Below are positions 37,330 through 46,180 of a DNA stretch of 64,000 bases, one piece after another. This DNA is from Clostridium sp. Marseille-Q2269 (lineage in GTDB: Bacteria; Bacillota; Clostridia; Clostridiales; Clostridiaceae): contig NZ_CALSFS010000008.1 of assembly GCF_943736985.1 (NCBI RefSeq), positions 1 to 64,000 of the forward strand. Direction: 5' to 3'. Both the position numbers and the translations under genes were made by a program. The notes under the pieces are model-generated. The model worked only from the letters and a program-made list of their open reading frames with translations, had not been told where the DNA came from and made no database searches. Each line of letters opens with the position of its first letter. The first letter of the stretch is position 1.

Positions 37330-38324
37330 GCTTCTTTATTAAAGTGTCTTATTACATCTTTAGCTTTTTCCATATGCATAGTTTCTGAATTAGCTAAAAA
37401 TATAATTTCTCCTTTAAAATCGTATTCACCTCTTCCAACAGTACCACATAGGTATATTAATTCTTTATAGTTAAACTTATTTTTATCTGATCCATAAATT
37501 ATTAAATCTATATCCTTAAATTTTGAAAATTCATCGTAAAATAAATGGGTTATAAATATACCCTCCTTCATCTTTTTGAAGTTGTATAAACTTTTATTAG
37601 AATCTAATTCTATATCTAATATTATATTTACATCAATGTTATTTATATAATTATTAAAATAGCTATATAAATTTTCACTAATAAAGTATGAAGGAGTATA
37701 TATAATTACTTTTCTTTTAGAATGAAATGACCATTTCATATAATCATAAATAATAAAAGGTATTTCTCTACTTATGTTGATTCTTGTTAATAAAGTCCTT
37801 GGCTCTATTATAGGCATTCTATCCTTTTTAACTGGTATATAAATGTTTCTACTATTAAGAAATAATTCTTCTATAGAATACATTATGCATCTACCTTCAT
37901 TACTAAGTTTAGACAAAATTAAATCTTTTATGCTATCTTTGTTGTAATTTGTATAACTACTCAGATCATCATATAATATAAAATCAAATTTTTCATCAAT
38001 ATTAAATGCTACGTTAAAATTAGTTACTTTTAAATTTGATGTTATATCTAACTTACTCCTTCTTATATAAGAGTATTGTCTAAAGTTACTTCTTCTTTTT
38101 ATATTTTGTATTATATCTATATTATTTTCTTCTTCATTTGTTATATATAAAATATTATTTTTATTTTTTACTAAATACAAAATAGAATCCACAAAAAAAT
38201 CAGTAGTATTATAAGGTATAGATATAACATTTAAAAATTTTTCTTTACCCTTACACCAGTTTAATATAACTTCCCCAAATTCATTAACTTCATATTCTTT
38301 TTTAAATTTTTCAAGTAAAGACAT
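37302..38324 (-). CDS. ComFA-like protein without Walker motifs
   Basis: Start ATG behind AAGGTG (the GTG three codons upstream lies in that site). About 340 residues. The C-terminal third resembles ComFA-type DNA helicases (LIYLCGTVGRGEYDFKGEIIFLAN...MEKAKDVIRHFNKEAWELGFL), with a VGRG that recalls SF2 motif VI (QxxGRxGR). ComFA normally has Walker A GKT and DExx, but here I see neither; FILYDDLSS is the only Asp pair near where motif II should be. It may be a degenerate helicase partner. Gene order comFA-comFC is conserved. Confidence 0.6.
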   Translation of the reverse strand: MSLLEKFKKEYEVNEFGEVILNWCKGKEKFLNVISIPYNTTDFFVDSILYLVKNKNNILYITNEEENNIDIIQNIKRRSNFRQYSYIRRSKLDITSNLKVTNFNVAFNIDEKFDFILYDDLSSYTNYNKDSIKDLILSKLSNEGRCIMYSIEELFLNSRNIYIPVKKDRMPIIEPRTLLTRINISREIPFIIYDYMKWSFHSKRKVIIYTPSYFISENLYSYFNNYINNIDVNIILDIELDSNKSLYNFKKMKEGIFITHLFYDEFSKFKDIDLIIYGSDKNKFNYKELIYLCGTVGRGEYDFKGEIIFLANSETMHMEKAKDVIRHFNKEAWELGFLTI

Positions 38325-38350
38325 AAAGTTCACCTTCTATATGTAATATA

Positions 38351-40585
38351 TTATTCTTCATTTATAATTTGGTTATCTAATACATTGCTTATACGCCATT
38401 TTAAAAGAGAATATCTTTTAAAAATTTTATCATTTTTAACCATAAAATTTATAGCCTTCAATGATCCAACTAAAACCACAAGTTGTTTTGCTCGTGTTAT
38501 TCCTGTGTACAATAAATTTCTATTCATCAAAAGTGGTGGACCTTGAAAGGATGGCATAACTACCACTGGGAATTCACTACCTTGGCTTTTATGAATAGTT
38601 ACAGCATAAGCTAAATCTATTTCATCTAAATATAAGCTTTCATATACTACTCTTCTTTCATTATCAAACAAAACTTGAACCGTCTCTTTTTCTTCATCTA
38701 TATCTTCTATATACCCTACATCACCATTGAATATTCCTAGCCCTTCTGCCTCTCCTTGGCCATTATTCTTAGTCCATTTTAGAGAATAGTTATTCTTTGT
38801 TTGCATAACTTTATCTCCTACTCTAAATATATAATCTTTAAATTCCATTTCTTTTTTCATATTATTTTTAGGATTTAAAACTGACTGTAATTCTTTGTTT
38901 AGATTAGATACTCCTAATATTCCTTTCCTCATTGGAGACAATATTTGAATATCGTTAATTTTATTCCAACTTCTATTGAATTTAGGAAGCCTTGTATTTG
39001 ATAGGTCTACTAGTGTATTTAATATTCTTTTAGGATCACTGCACTCTATAAAATAAAAATCCTTATCCTTCTTATTTATAAGTGGCATTTCTCCATCATT
39101 TATTCTATGAGCATTTACTATAATCATACTTTCTTTAGACTGCCTAAATATTTCTTTTAATCTCACCACTTTTACACATTTACTTTCTATTAAATCTCTC
39201 AATACATTTCCAGGACCTACTGAAGGTAATTGATCCACATCTCCAACTATTATTATTCTTGTACCTATTGATATAGCTTTTAAAAGAGTATTCATTAATA
39301 TTATATCTATCATAGATGCTTCATCTATAATTACTACATCACATTCTAAAGGAGTTTCCTCACCTTTAGAAAAAATTTCTTCTGTCTCCTCCCCCGATAC
39401 ACCCATTTCTAGCAATCGATGTATAGTTTTAGCTTCTCTTCCTGTTGTTTCAGACATTCTCTTAGCTGCTCTCCCTGTAGGGGCTGCCATAAATACTCTC
39501 ATATTAGCTTTTTCAAATATTTCCGTTATACAATTAATAATAGTTGTTTTTCCTGTACCAGGGCCTCCTGTTATTATTTCTACCCCATTTTCCAGTGCTC
39601 CTTCTATAGCTTCTCTTTGAGAATTATGAAACCTTATATTATTACTTTGTTCAAAGTTTAATATTTCATCCTTTATATTTATGTTTAAATTATCATATTG
39701 TGACAAAGATAAGTTAAGTATTTTCTTTGTAACTCCTAACTCGCAATAATAATAAGGCAAAGTAAAAACACAGTCTTCTTTATTTACTTTTTCTATCTTT
39801 AATTTATTTTCTGCCACATTATTGTATACATTTTCATTTATTTCTTCTTCTTTTACACCTAGTACATCTATAGCTTCACTTATAAGCCTATCTAAAAGCA
39901 TATAGGTATTTCCTAATCCACAAAATCCGTTTATTATATAATTTATTCCACTTTCAATTCTAAAAGGTGAGTTAGCTGCTATTCCTAAGCTTCTTGCTAT
40001 TTTATCTGCAGTCTTAAATCCTATACCTCTTATTTCATCTGTAAGTATGTATGGATTCTCTTTTACTATTGATACAGAATTTTCTCCGAATCTTTTATAA
40101 ACTTTCATACATTGATTAGGGGTTACTCCATAATTTTGAAAAAACATCATTATATTTCGTACTTCATTTTGTTTTATATAAGATTCATATATTGTATCTA
40201 TTTTTTTCTTTCCTATACCTTCTATCTCCGTTAATCTTTCTATATTATTGTCTAATATATTTAGAGTTTCTTCTCCAAACTTTTTTACAATTTTTTTTGC
40301 AGTTACTGGGCCTATCCCTGATATAATTCCTGAGGATAAATATCTTTCTATACCTACTATAGTATTAGGTACTACTTCTTCACAAATTTCTACTTTAAAT
40401 TGATTGCCAAATTGAGGATGAATAACCCATTGACCTTTCAATTTTAAATTTTGTCCCTCTGCTATATATGGCATACAGCCTACTATAGTCACAATATCTT
40501 TCTCTACCATTATTTTTGCTACTACATATCCATTTTCATCATTTGTAAAAACTATATCCTCTATATATCCCTGTATTTCCTGCAT
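38351..40585 (-). CDS. recD2: RecD2-type ATP-dependent DNA helicase
   Basis: Start ATG (40585) behind TAGGAGAG; an earlier ATG eight codons upstream has no site. About 744 residues of the RecD2/YrrC family: an N-terminal OB-like region (IQGYIEDIVFTNDENGYVVAKIMV), helix-hairpin-helix repeats (GIGPVTAKKIVKKFGEETLNIL, GIGFKTADKIARSLGI), then SF1 helicase motifs: Walker A ITGGPGTGKTTIINC, DEASMID, GDVDQLPSVGPG and AVTIHKSQGSEFPVV. RecD2 is a 5'-3' helicase for repair or replication without RecBC. It precedes the ComFA-like gene by 26 nt. Confidence 0.93.
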   Translation of the reverse strand: MQEIQGYIEDIVFTNDENGYVVAKIMVEKDIVTIVGCMPYIAEGQNLKLKGQWVIHPQFGNQFKVEICEEVVPNTIVGIERYLSSGIISGIGPVTAKKIVKKFGEETLNILDNNIERLTEIEGIGKKKIDTIYESYIKQNEVRNIMMFFQNYGVTPNQCMKVYKRFGENSVSIVKENPYILTDEIRGIGFKTADKIARSLGIAANSPFRIESGINYIINGFCGLGNTYMLLDRLISEAIDVLGVKEEEINENVYNNVAENKLKIEKVNKEDCVFTLPYYYCELGVTKKILNLSLSQYDNLNINIKDEILNFEQSNNIRFHNSQREAIEGALENGVEIITGGPGTGKTTIINCITEIFEKANMRVFMAAPTGRAAKRMSETTGREAKTIHRLLEMGVSGEETEEIFSKGEETPLECDVVIIDEASMIDIILMNTLLKAISIGTRIIIVGDVDQLPSVGPGNVLRDLIESKCVKVVRLKEIFRQSKESMIIVNAHRINDGEMPLINKKDKDFYFIECSDPKRILNTLVDLSNTRLPKFNRSWNKINDIQILSPMRKGILGVSNLNKELQSVLNPKNNMKKEMEFKDYIFRVGDKVMQTKNNYSLKWTKNNGQGEAEGLGIFNGDVGYIEDIDEEKETVQVLFDNERRVVYESLYLDEIDLAYAVTIHKSQGSEFPVVVMPSFQGPPLLMNRNLLYTGITRAKQLVVLVGSLKAINFMVKNDKIFKRYSLLKWRISNVLDNQIINEE

Positions 40586-40718
40586 AAAATCTCTCCTAAT
40601 ATTTTTCATTTCACTATTATTATCTAAAGTAATATCACTTATAACTGTAATAAATACTATAGTATTAGTCTTTATCTATTTAGAACAATTATATCATATA
40701 ATTATATAGAAAATAAAA

Positions 40719-40748
40719 AGGAATGGTATATTATGATACCCATTCCTT
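40719..40748 (-). terminator. Terminator after metK
   Basis: Arms AAGGAATGG-TAT and ATA-CCCATTCCTT, followed by TTTTTATTTT on the minus strand. Confidence 0.75.
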
Positions 40749-40780
40749 TATCTATTAACTTAAAATTATATATTTTTTAC

Positions 40781-41956
40781 TTATATATGTTTTTTTATTT
40801 CTTCTACTTTGTCTAATTTTTCCCATGGAACATCTATGTCTGTTCTTCCAAAATGTCCATAAGCAGCAACTTGTTTATATATAGGTCTTTTCAATTCTAA
40901 ATCTCTTATTATAGCACCAGGTCTTAAATCAAATACTTTATTTACAATTGAAACTATTTCTTCATCAGTTATTTTACCTGTTTCAAATGTATCAACTGAA
41001 ATAGATACAGGCTTAGCTACACCTATAGCATAAGCTAATTGAATTTCTAGTTTATCAGCCACTCCCGCTGCAACTAAGTTTTTAGCTACCCATCTTGCCG
41101 CATAAGCTGCAGATCTGTCAACCTTTGTTGGATCCTTACCTGAGAATGCTCCACCACCATGTCTTCCATATCCACCATAAGTATCAACTATTATTTTTCT
41201 TCCTGTTAATCCTGAATCTCCTTGAGGTCCACCAATTACAAATCTTCCTGTTGGATTTATAAAATATTTAGTGTTTTCATCTAATAATTCTGATGGTACT
41301 ATAACTTTTATTACATGTTCTTTAATGTCTTTATCTATTTGTTCTAAAGAAACATCTGCACCATGTTGGGTAGAAATAACTATGGCATCTATTCTTACAG
41401 GTTTACCATCTTCATATTCTACAGTTACTTGAGTTTTACCATCTGGTCTTAAATATGGTAATGTACCATTTTTTCTAACTTCTGATAACCTTTTTGATAA
41501 TTTATGAGCCATTTCGATAGGCATTGGCATATATTCTTTAGTTTCATTTGTAGCAAATCCGAACATCATACCTTGATCTCCAGCACCTACTGCATCTAAT
41601 CTTTCCATTTCACCTTTTTTAGATTCTAGGGCTTCATCTACGCCCATAGCTATATCTACTGATTGCTCATCTATTGATGTTATTACAGAGCAAGTATCAC
41701 AATCAAACCCATATTTCGCTCTGTCATACCCTATTCCTCTTATAGTTTCTCTAACTAATTTTGGTATATCAACATAACATTTTGTTGATATTTCCCCAAT
41801 TACCATTACCATTCCTGTTGTAACTGTTGTTTCACAAGCAACTCTTCCATTAGGATCTTTATCTAATATGGCATCCAAAACCGCATCTGATATCTGATCA
41901 CATATTTTATCTGGATGTCCTTCTGTTACTGATTCAGATGTAAATAACTTTCTCAC
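40781..41956 (-). CDS. metK: S-adenosylmethionine synthetase
   Basis: Start GTG at 41956 behind TTAGGAGGAATTAAA; an earlier ATG lies in the leader. About 391 residues. [21 protein letters not shown] (methionine/ATP site), [42 protein letters not shown] and [20 protein letters not shown], the classical MetK signatures. It makes S-adenosylmethionine from methionine and ATP. The SAM-I riboswitch upstream closes the feedback. Confidence 0.98.
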   Translation of the reverse strand: MRKLFTSESVTEGHPDKICDQISDAVLDAILDKDPNGRVACETTVTTGMVMVIGEISTKCYVDIPKLVRETIRGIGYDRAKYGFDCDTCSVITSIDEQSVDIAMGVDEALESKKGEMERLDAVGAGDQGMMFGFATNETKEYMPMPIEMAHKLSKRLSEVRKNGTLPYLRPDGKTQVTVEYEDGKPVRIDAIVISTQHGADVSLEQIDKDIKEHVIKVIVPSELLDENTKYFINPTGRFVIGGPQGDSGLTGRKIIVDTYGGYGRHGGGAFSGKDPTKVDRSAAYAARWVAKNLVAAGVADKLEIQLAYAIGVAKPVSISVDTFETGKITDEEIVSIVNKVFDLRPGAIIRDLELKRPIYKQVAAYGHFGRTDIDVPWEKLDKVEEIKKHI

Positions 41957-41990
41957 TTTAATTCCTCCTAAATTGCTAATTTTCATCTAA

Positions 41991-42137
41991 AAAAACACAA
42001 CCTCTTCAATAAGAAGAGGTTGTTATATAACGACGCTCTCTTATCTTGCAGATAACACTGCAGGAATTGGCACCGTAGTGAATATTCACTGGTTGCCGGG
42101 TTTCTCAGGGCCCATTTCCCTCCACCTCTCTTGATAA
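41991..42137 (-). promoter_or_regulatory. SAM-I riboswitch of metK
   Basis: The minus strand reads CTTATCAAGAGAGGTGGAGG, GGGCCCTGAGAAACCCGGCAAC and ACGGTGCCAATTCCTGCAG, the conserved S-box aptamer elements (about 42030-42137). The terminator ACAACCTCTTC/GAAGAGGTTGT with a T run (41991-42023) follows. High SAM should terminate transcription. Confidence 0.96.
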
Positions 42138-42163
42138 GAGTTTTTTATTATTATTTACTAAAA

Positions 42164-42192
42164 ATCATATCACACTAGAAAATACATGTCAA
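42164..42192 (-). promoter_or_regulatory. metK: metK promoter
   Basis: TTGACA (42187-42192), a 17-nt spacer, and TATGAT (42164-42169), minus strand, just upstream of the SAM-I aptamer. Confidence 0.75.
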
Positions 42193-42225
42193 TATTATAC
42201 TTACAACTTATTTATATAAAATAAA

Positions 42226-42254
42226 AAACATCTTTACTTATAGTAAAGATGTTT
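42226..42254 (-). terminator. Terminator of the tRNA cluster
   Basis: Arms AAACATCTTTACT / AGTAAAGATGTTT, with a T run on the minus strand. It begins at the 3' end of the last tRNA-Tyr. Confidence 0.8.
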
Positions 42255-42338
42255 GGTGGAGGAGGACGGATTCGAACCATCGAAGCGAATCGCAACAGAT
42301 TTACAGTCTGCCCCCTTTGGCCACTCGGGAACTCCTCC
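42254..42338 (-). tRNA. tRNA-Tyr(GTA), second copy
   Basis: 85 nt with acceptor GGAGGAG, long variable arm, anticodon GTA (loop CTGTAAA, stem AGA/TCT) and encoded CCA. It appears the same in sequence as the first copy. Confidence 0.95.
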
Positions 42339-42343
42339 ATGTA

Positions 42344-42419
42344 TGGAGCTGGCAATAGGAATCGAACCTACAACCTGCTGATTACAAGTCAGCTGCTCTG
42401 CCAATTGAGCCATGCCAGC
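42344..42419 (-). tRNA. tRNA-Thr(TGT), second copy
   Basis: 76 nt, acceptor GCTGGCA, anticodon TGT in CTTGTAA loop, T loop TTCGATT, encoded CCA. It appears the same in sequence as the other tRNA-Thr. Confidence 0.95.
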
Positions 42420-42436
42420 ATAATATAAGATTTTAA

Positions 42437-42512
42437 TGGTGGGCACAACAGGGCTCGAACCTGTGACCCCCTGCTTGTAAGGCAGATGCTCTCCCAGCTG
42501 AGCTATGCGCCC
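42437..42512 (-). tRNA. tRNA-Val(TAC)
   Basis: 76 nt, acceptor GGGCGCA paired with TGTGCCC, anticodon TAC in CTTACAA loop, encoded CCA. Confidence 0.95.
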
Positions 42513-42525
42513 ATTAAAATTAATG

Positions 42526-42610
42526 TGGTGGAGGAGGACGGATTCGAACCATCGAAGCGAATCGCAACAGATTTACAGTCTGCCCCCTTTGGCCACTCGG
42601 GAACTCCTCC
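42526..42610 (-). tRNA. tRNA-Tyr(GTA), first copy
   Basis: 85 nt with long variable arm, anticodon GTA and encoded CCA. Forms a tandem unit with tRNA-Thr. Confidence 0.95.
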
Positions 42611-42615
42611 ACATA

Positions 42616-42691
42616 TGGAGCTGGCAATAGGAATCGAACCTACAACCTGCTGATTACAAGTCAGCTGCTCTGCCAATTGAGCCATGCCAGC
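42616..42691 (-). tRNA. tRNA-Thr(TGT), first copy
   Basis: 76 nt, acceptor GCTGGCA, anticodon TGT, encoded CCA; first in transcription order. Confidence 0.95.
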
Positions 42692-42720
42692 ACATTTCTT
42701 GTGTCATATCGACAAGGAAT

Positions 42721-42749
42721 ATTATATCTACTTATTAATATAAATTCAA
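42721..42749 (-). promoter_or_regulatory. Promoter of the five-tRNA cluster
   Basis: TTGAAT (42744-42749), 17-nt spacer, TATAAT (42721-42726) on the minus strand, about 30 nt before tRNA-Thr. Confidence 0.7.
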
Positions 42750-42880
42750 ATAAAGTTTATAGCATTTACACCAGTTTTATACCTATATATGCCTATTTTT
42801 CTCTTTATATCTCTATTTTTCTCACTATTTCTTTTACATAAATTAATAAATATATTTTATAATATTAATGTCTATGTTAT

Positions 42881-42997
42881 ATGAAAGAACTTACCTACGA
42901 ATTAGAAAAAGATATTCCCAAAGTTAAAGACAGACTACTTGGATGTTTAACTAATATAGATCAAATAAACCTATGGAATAAAGATAAAATGCAATAA
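42881..42997 (+). CDS. Possible 38-residue small protein
   Basis: ATG to TAA encodes a 38-residue peptide that begins MKELTYELEKDIPKVK and contains RLLGCLTNIDQIN. It is charged and helix-prone, but no ribosome site is visible before the ATG, and I know no homologue. It may be real, a relic of a larger gene, or chance. It lies about 49 nt before yyaC on the same strand. It is the only coding-like sequence in the 350-nt gap between the tRNA cluster and yyaC. Confidence 0.25.
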   Translation: MKELTYELEKDIPKVKDRLLGCLTNIDQINLWNKDKMQ

Positions 42998-43045
42998 TAT
43001 TTATGTCCTTATATCAATATATATTAATATAAGGAGGGGTGCATT

Positions 43046-43570
43046 TTGGATATAGAAAAAACTCATTATACAGAATCATTATCTTATTATAAAATAGCAA
43101 ATTCTCTTAAAGATTATTTAGATAAAGATACTATAATAATATGTATTGGCACAGATAGATGTATAGGGGATTGTCTTGGTCCATTAGTAGGAACTATACT
43201 AAAATATAAAAATATACCTTTAAAATTATACGGTACCTTAGATGAACCTATACATGCTTTAAATATAGAAGATAATATGAAGATTATAAAAAAATCTTAC
43301 CCTAATAGTTCTATAATAGCTATAGACGCTTGTCTTGGAGATAAGGATAATATAGGTCAAATTCAAGTAAGAAACTTACCTATACAGCCTGGTAAAGGTG
43401 TTGGAAAGACGCTTCCTAAGGTAGGAGATCGATCAATTATTGGAATTGTGGATTCCAATGAAAACTGTGATATATTTCTTTCTGCTAATACTAGATTAAG
43501 CTTAATATTAAATATGGCTAAAGTTATTTCCCATTCACTGCTTCATTGTTGTCATATGTTAGATATTTAA
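43046..43570 (+). CDS. yyaC: Spore protease YyaC family
   Basis: A 174-residue protein, TTG start behind AAGGAGGGG. It matches the YyaC/DUF1256 family (related in fold to GPR-type germination proteases): ICIGTDRCIGDCLGPLVG, YGTLDEPIHALNI, IIAIDACLGDKDNIGQIQV and PGKGVGKTLPKVGDRSIIGIV. It is produced during sporulation in Bacillus; whether it cleaves proteins there is not settled. It lies between the tRNA cluster and the mbl-spoIIID block. Confidence 0.85.
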   Translation: MDIEKTHYTESLSYYKIANSLKDYLDKDTIIICIGTDRCIGDCLGPLVGTILKYKNIPLKLYGTLDEPIHALNIEDNMKIIKKSYPNSSIIAIDACLGDKDNIGQIQVRNLPIQPGKGVGKTLPKVGDRSIIGIVDSNENCDIFLSANTRLSLILNMAKVISHSLLHCCHMLDI

Positions 43571-43617
43571 ATAATATTTTTATATTAATATACTTTTTAA
43601 TTTATTTATATAAAAAA

Positions 43618-43650
43618 TTAGAGTTCATAGGCATCATCTATGAACTCTAA
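43618..43650. terminator. Bidirectional terminator between yyaC and mbl
   Basis: A 13-bp stem TTAGAGTTCATAG / CTATGAACTCTAA, followed by TTTTAT on the plus side and AATTTTTTA on the minus side. Confidence 0.75.
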
Positions 43651-43675
43651 TTTTATATGTAGTCAATTAAATCTA

Positions 43676-44704
43676 TTATACTAGATTTAATTCATCACCA
43701 GATTCTGATATTGATATCTTATCTAGATAATCTAGCATCTTTCCTGTTCCTTCTGCAACACAAGAGACTGCATTTTCTGCTATATGTACTGGTACTTTAT
43801 TAACATTTTCAATTAAATTGCTAAGGCCATTAAGTAATGCACCTCCGCCTGTCATTATAATACCTTTATCTGCTATATCAGCTGATAATTCAGGTGGAGT
43901 TTTTTCCAATACTGAATGAGTAAGTTCTGCAATTGATCTTACAGTATCCTGTAGGGCTTCTCTCATTTCATCTGAGGTTACAGTTAAGTTTTTTGGTAAT
44001 CCTGTAATCAAATCTCTTCCTCTTATATCCATTGACGTATTTTCTCCTGTTGGAAATGCAGAACCTATTTTTATCTTTAAATCTTCTGCTGTTCTTTCTC
44101 CTATCATAAGTTTATGCTTTCTTCTTATATATTTTATTATAGCATCATCAAACTTGTCCCCTGCTATTTTTATAGACGCTCGAACTACGATACCTCCAAG
44201 AGATATAACAGCTATGTCTGTAGTTCCTCCTCCAATATCTATTATCATACTTCCGCTAGCCTTAGTTATATCTAAATCTGCACCAATAGCTGCTGCTAAA
44301 GGTTCTTCTATTAAAAACACCTTCTTAGCTCCAGCATTTCTAGCCGCATCCATAACAGCTCTCTTTTCAACTTCTGTAGCTTCTGATGGAATGCATATTA
44401 CCACTCTTGGTGCAGATATTTTTTTCTTTCCACAAGCTTTTCCAATAAAATATTTTAGCATTCTTTCCGTAATATCATAATCTGATATTACTCCATCTCT
44501 CATAGGTCTTATAGCCACTATATTACCTGGTGTCCTACCAATCATTTCTCTAGCCTCTTGTCCAACAGCTAGAACCCTGTTTTTATTTCTGTCTATAGCT
44601 ACCACTGAAGGTTCATTTAAAATTACACCTTTACCTTTCATATACACAAGTACTGTAGCTGTCCCTAAATCAATTCCCATATCTGTTCCTACACTAAAAA
44701 ACAT
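43676..44704 (-). CDS. mbl: MreB/Mbl-family cell-shape actin homologue
   Basis: Start ATG (44704, MFFSVGTDMG) behind GTAGGAGTGG; an earlier start 21 codons upstream lacks a site. About 342 residues. Actin-fold phosphate loops GIDLGTATVLVYMKGKGV and IDIGGGTTDIAVISLGG, and late IIMTGGGALL. MreB-type filaments direct lateral cell-wall synthesis under the membrane. In Bacillus spoIIID is followed by mbl, the same order as here, which supports calling this one mbl rather than mreB. Confidence 0.9.
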   Translation of the reverse strand: MFFSVGTDMGIDLGTATVLVYMKGKGVILNEPSVVAIDRNKNRVLAVGQEAREMIGRTPGNIVAIRPMRDGVISDYDITERMLKYFIGKACGKKKISAPRVVICIPSEATEVEKRAVMDAARNAGAKKVFLIEEPLAAAIGADLDITKASGSMIIDIGGGTTDIAVISLGGIVVRASIKIAGDKFDDAIIKYIRRKHKLMIGERTAEDLKIKIGSAFPTGENTSMDIRGRDLITGLPKNLTVTSDEMREALQDTVRSIAELTHSVLEKTPPELSADIADKGIIMTGGGALLNGLSNLIENVNKVPVHIAENAVSCVAEGTGKMLDYLDKISISESGDELNLV

Positions 44705-44799
44705 TCCCGTATCCACTCCTACTCTATTGTAGTTATATGTCATGAGAATATTTAACATTTTTCTCATAACTATCTATTCTAATTATAATAGGAATGTAA

Positions 44800-45054
44800 T
44801 TAACCTTCAATAGCTTTATATTTCATCTTTGTAGCTTTTCCACCTCTTATATGTCTCTCTGCCTTGTTATAATCTAATATTTCTTTTGCTTCTTCAGCTA
44901 TTTGAGGGTTTATTTTAGGTAACCTTTCTGTCATATCCTTGTGTATTGTGCTTTTACTCACTCCAAAAACTTTAGCTGTTTTTCTTATAGTAGCTTTAGA
45001 ATCTATAATATAGTGTGCTACTTCAAGGACTCTTTCTTCAATATAATCTTTCAA
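44800..45054 (-). CDS. spoIIID: Sporulation transcription factor SpoIIID
   Basis: An 84-residue DNA-binding protein; TTG start behind AAGGAGGTAG. The helix-turn-helix is at residues 22-41 (TIRKTAKVFGVSKSTIHKDM), followed by basic C-terminal RHIRGGKATKMKYKAIEG. SpoIIID activates and represses mother-cell genes after sigma-E and helps turn on sigma-K. It lies directly before mbl, as in Bacillus. Confidence 0.96.
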   Translation of the reverse strand: MKDYIEERVLEVAHYIIDSKATIRKTAKVFGVSKSTIHKDMTERLPKINPQIAEEAKEILDYNKAERHIRGGKATKMKYKAIEG

Positions 45055-45126
45055 AGTGTGCTACCTCCTTAATCCCTTTATAGTTATAAATATGCTTGTA
45101 TAAAGGATTAAATTCATTTATATTTA

Positions 45127-45156
45127 GCCACTTTCCGCATAAAAGCGGAAAATGGC
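45127..45156 (-). terminator. Hairpin after spoIIQ
   Basis: Arms GCCACTTTCCGC / GCGGAAAATGGC (one G-T pair). The T tract after it is poor. It is only about 8 nt from the spoIIQ stop. Confidence 0.55.
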
Positions 45157-45163
45157 GTCCTTA

Positions 45164-45913
45164 TTAATATTTAATATATTTTGAAGGATTTATGTATTTA
45201 TTTCCCTTCATCATAGCAAAGTGTAAATGGTCTCCATATTTTTCATAAGCTGATCTTAATGTAGTTCTTCCTACATTGCCTATTACAGAGCCTTGCTTTA
45301 TTTGTTGACCCTTAGCTACTTTAACTTTAGAATTTAAATTAGCATATATACTTTTGATTCCATTTTGGTGATTAACAATTACTTTTACACCATCTTGGCT
45401 TGAAGTAACTATTTTCTCAACTTTACCATCTGCAATAGCGCAAATTGGTGCATTTAGTTTAGCTTTTATATCTAAACCTAAATTAGCTCTATAGCTTGAA
45501 GTAGAATTCCAAAATACTGGATCTTCTGAATATACTCTTGCTAAATTTCCTTCCACTGGTTTTATAAAGTTACTATTTTCAGTCTTGGAAACTTTAGCTG
45601 TCTCCTTTTCCTTTTGTTGATTTTTTTCATCCTGTTTATTTTGTTCTTTTTCACTTTCTTTGTTTTCTTCTTTTTTAACCTCAAGGGCATTATTATAGCT
45701 TTTACTATTTCCTTCTACAGCCTTTGCTGAATCTTTTTCTTTTTTATTTTCAATTGATTTATTATTTTCAATAGGCTCTCTCTTTACATGTGAATTACTT
45801 TTAACTGTAATTGCTGCTATAGCTGCTACTATGCAAAGACAAAGGAATAGAACTACATAAAACCCCTCCTTTTTAAAAAAGTTTGATTTTTTATTAGATG
45901 GTTTTTTTTCCAT
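45164..45913 (-). CDS. spoIIQ: Stage II sporulation protein SpoIIQ (M23-like)
   Basis: Start ATG (45913) behind AAAGGAGGTG; an earlier start 37 codons upstream is unsupported. About 249 residues: short cytoplasmic head, membrane anchor (FYVVLFLCLCIVAAIAAITV), a Lys/Glu/Asn-rich linker and a LytM/M23 domain (ANLGLDIKAKLNAPICAIADGKVEKI, VIVNHQNGIKSIYANL, DHLHFAMMKG). The first zinc His (usually HxGxD) is replaced by Asn (ANLGLD), while the HLH end is kept. Like the Bacillus protein it is probably inactive as an endopeptidase and serves as a forespore-side channel/zipper partner of SpoIIIAH. A sigma-F promoter precedes it. Confidence 0.93.
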   Translation of the reverse strand: MEKKPSNKKSNFFKKEGFYVVLFLCLCIVAAIAAITVKSNSHVKREPIENNKSIENKKEKDSAKAVEGNSKSYNNALEVKKEENKESEKEQNKQDEKNQQKEKETAKVSKTENSNFIKPVEGNLARVYSEDPVFWNSTSSYRANLGLDIKAKLNAPICAIADGKVEKIVTSSQDGVKVIVNHQNGIKSIYANLNSKVKVAKGQQIKQGSVIGNVGRTTLRSAYEKYGDHLHFAMMKGNKYINPSKYIKY

Positions 45914-45931
45914 ATCAACACCTCCTTTTTT

Positions 45932-45960
45932 TAGTTTGTCCAGTGGATAGCAAAAAATAC
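45932..45960 (-). promoter_or_regulatory. Candidate sigma-F promoter of spoIIQ
   Basis: On the minus strand GTATT (45956-45960), a 14-nt spacer and GGACAAACTA (45932-45941), fitting the sigma-F -10 consensus GGNNANANTR exactly. spoIIQ is forespore-specific in Bacillus, which agrees. Confidence 0.65.
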
Positions 45961-46080
45961 ATATTTTATTAAAAAATTTTCCCTTTTTTCCCCTAAATTT
46001 CAACATTATATTTATGAAATTCAATGAACAATTGTTGATTGTTGTAATTTTTTACCTTATTGCTTTGAATTAACAAAAAT

Positions 46081-46112
46081 AAAAAATCCTATGAAAATTC
46101 ACAGGATTTTTT
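46081..46112 (-). terminator. Terminator after spoIID
   Basis: AAAAAATCCT and AGGATTTTTT arms around ATGAAAATTCAC; T tract on the minus strand. Confidence 0.7.
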
Positions 46113-46180
46113 GTTTTATAAATATTTATAAAAACTTAGTTATTACAAGTTTAATATACATAGGTGTTAATTTATAAAAT

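Noticed and set aside
42234-42685. Open frames across the tRNA cluster on the minus strand (repeated MAQLAEQLTCNQQ...)
   Set aside because: They are translations of the tRNA-Thr and tRNA-Tyr genes, a well-known false gene.
45055-45126. Sigma-E promoter for spoIIID
   Set aside because: CATATTTA is present, but the -35 element and spacing do not fit well enough to list.
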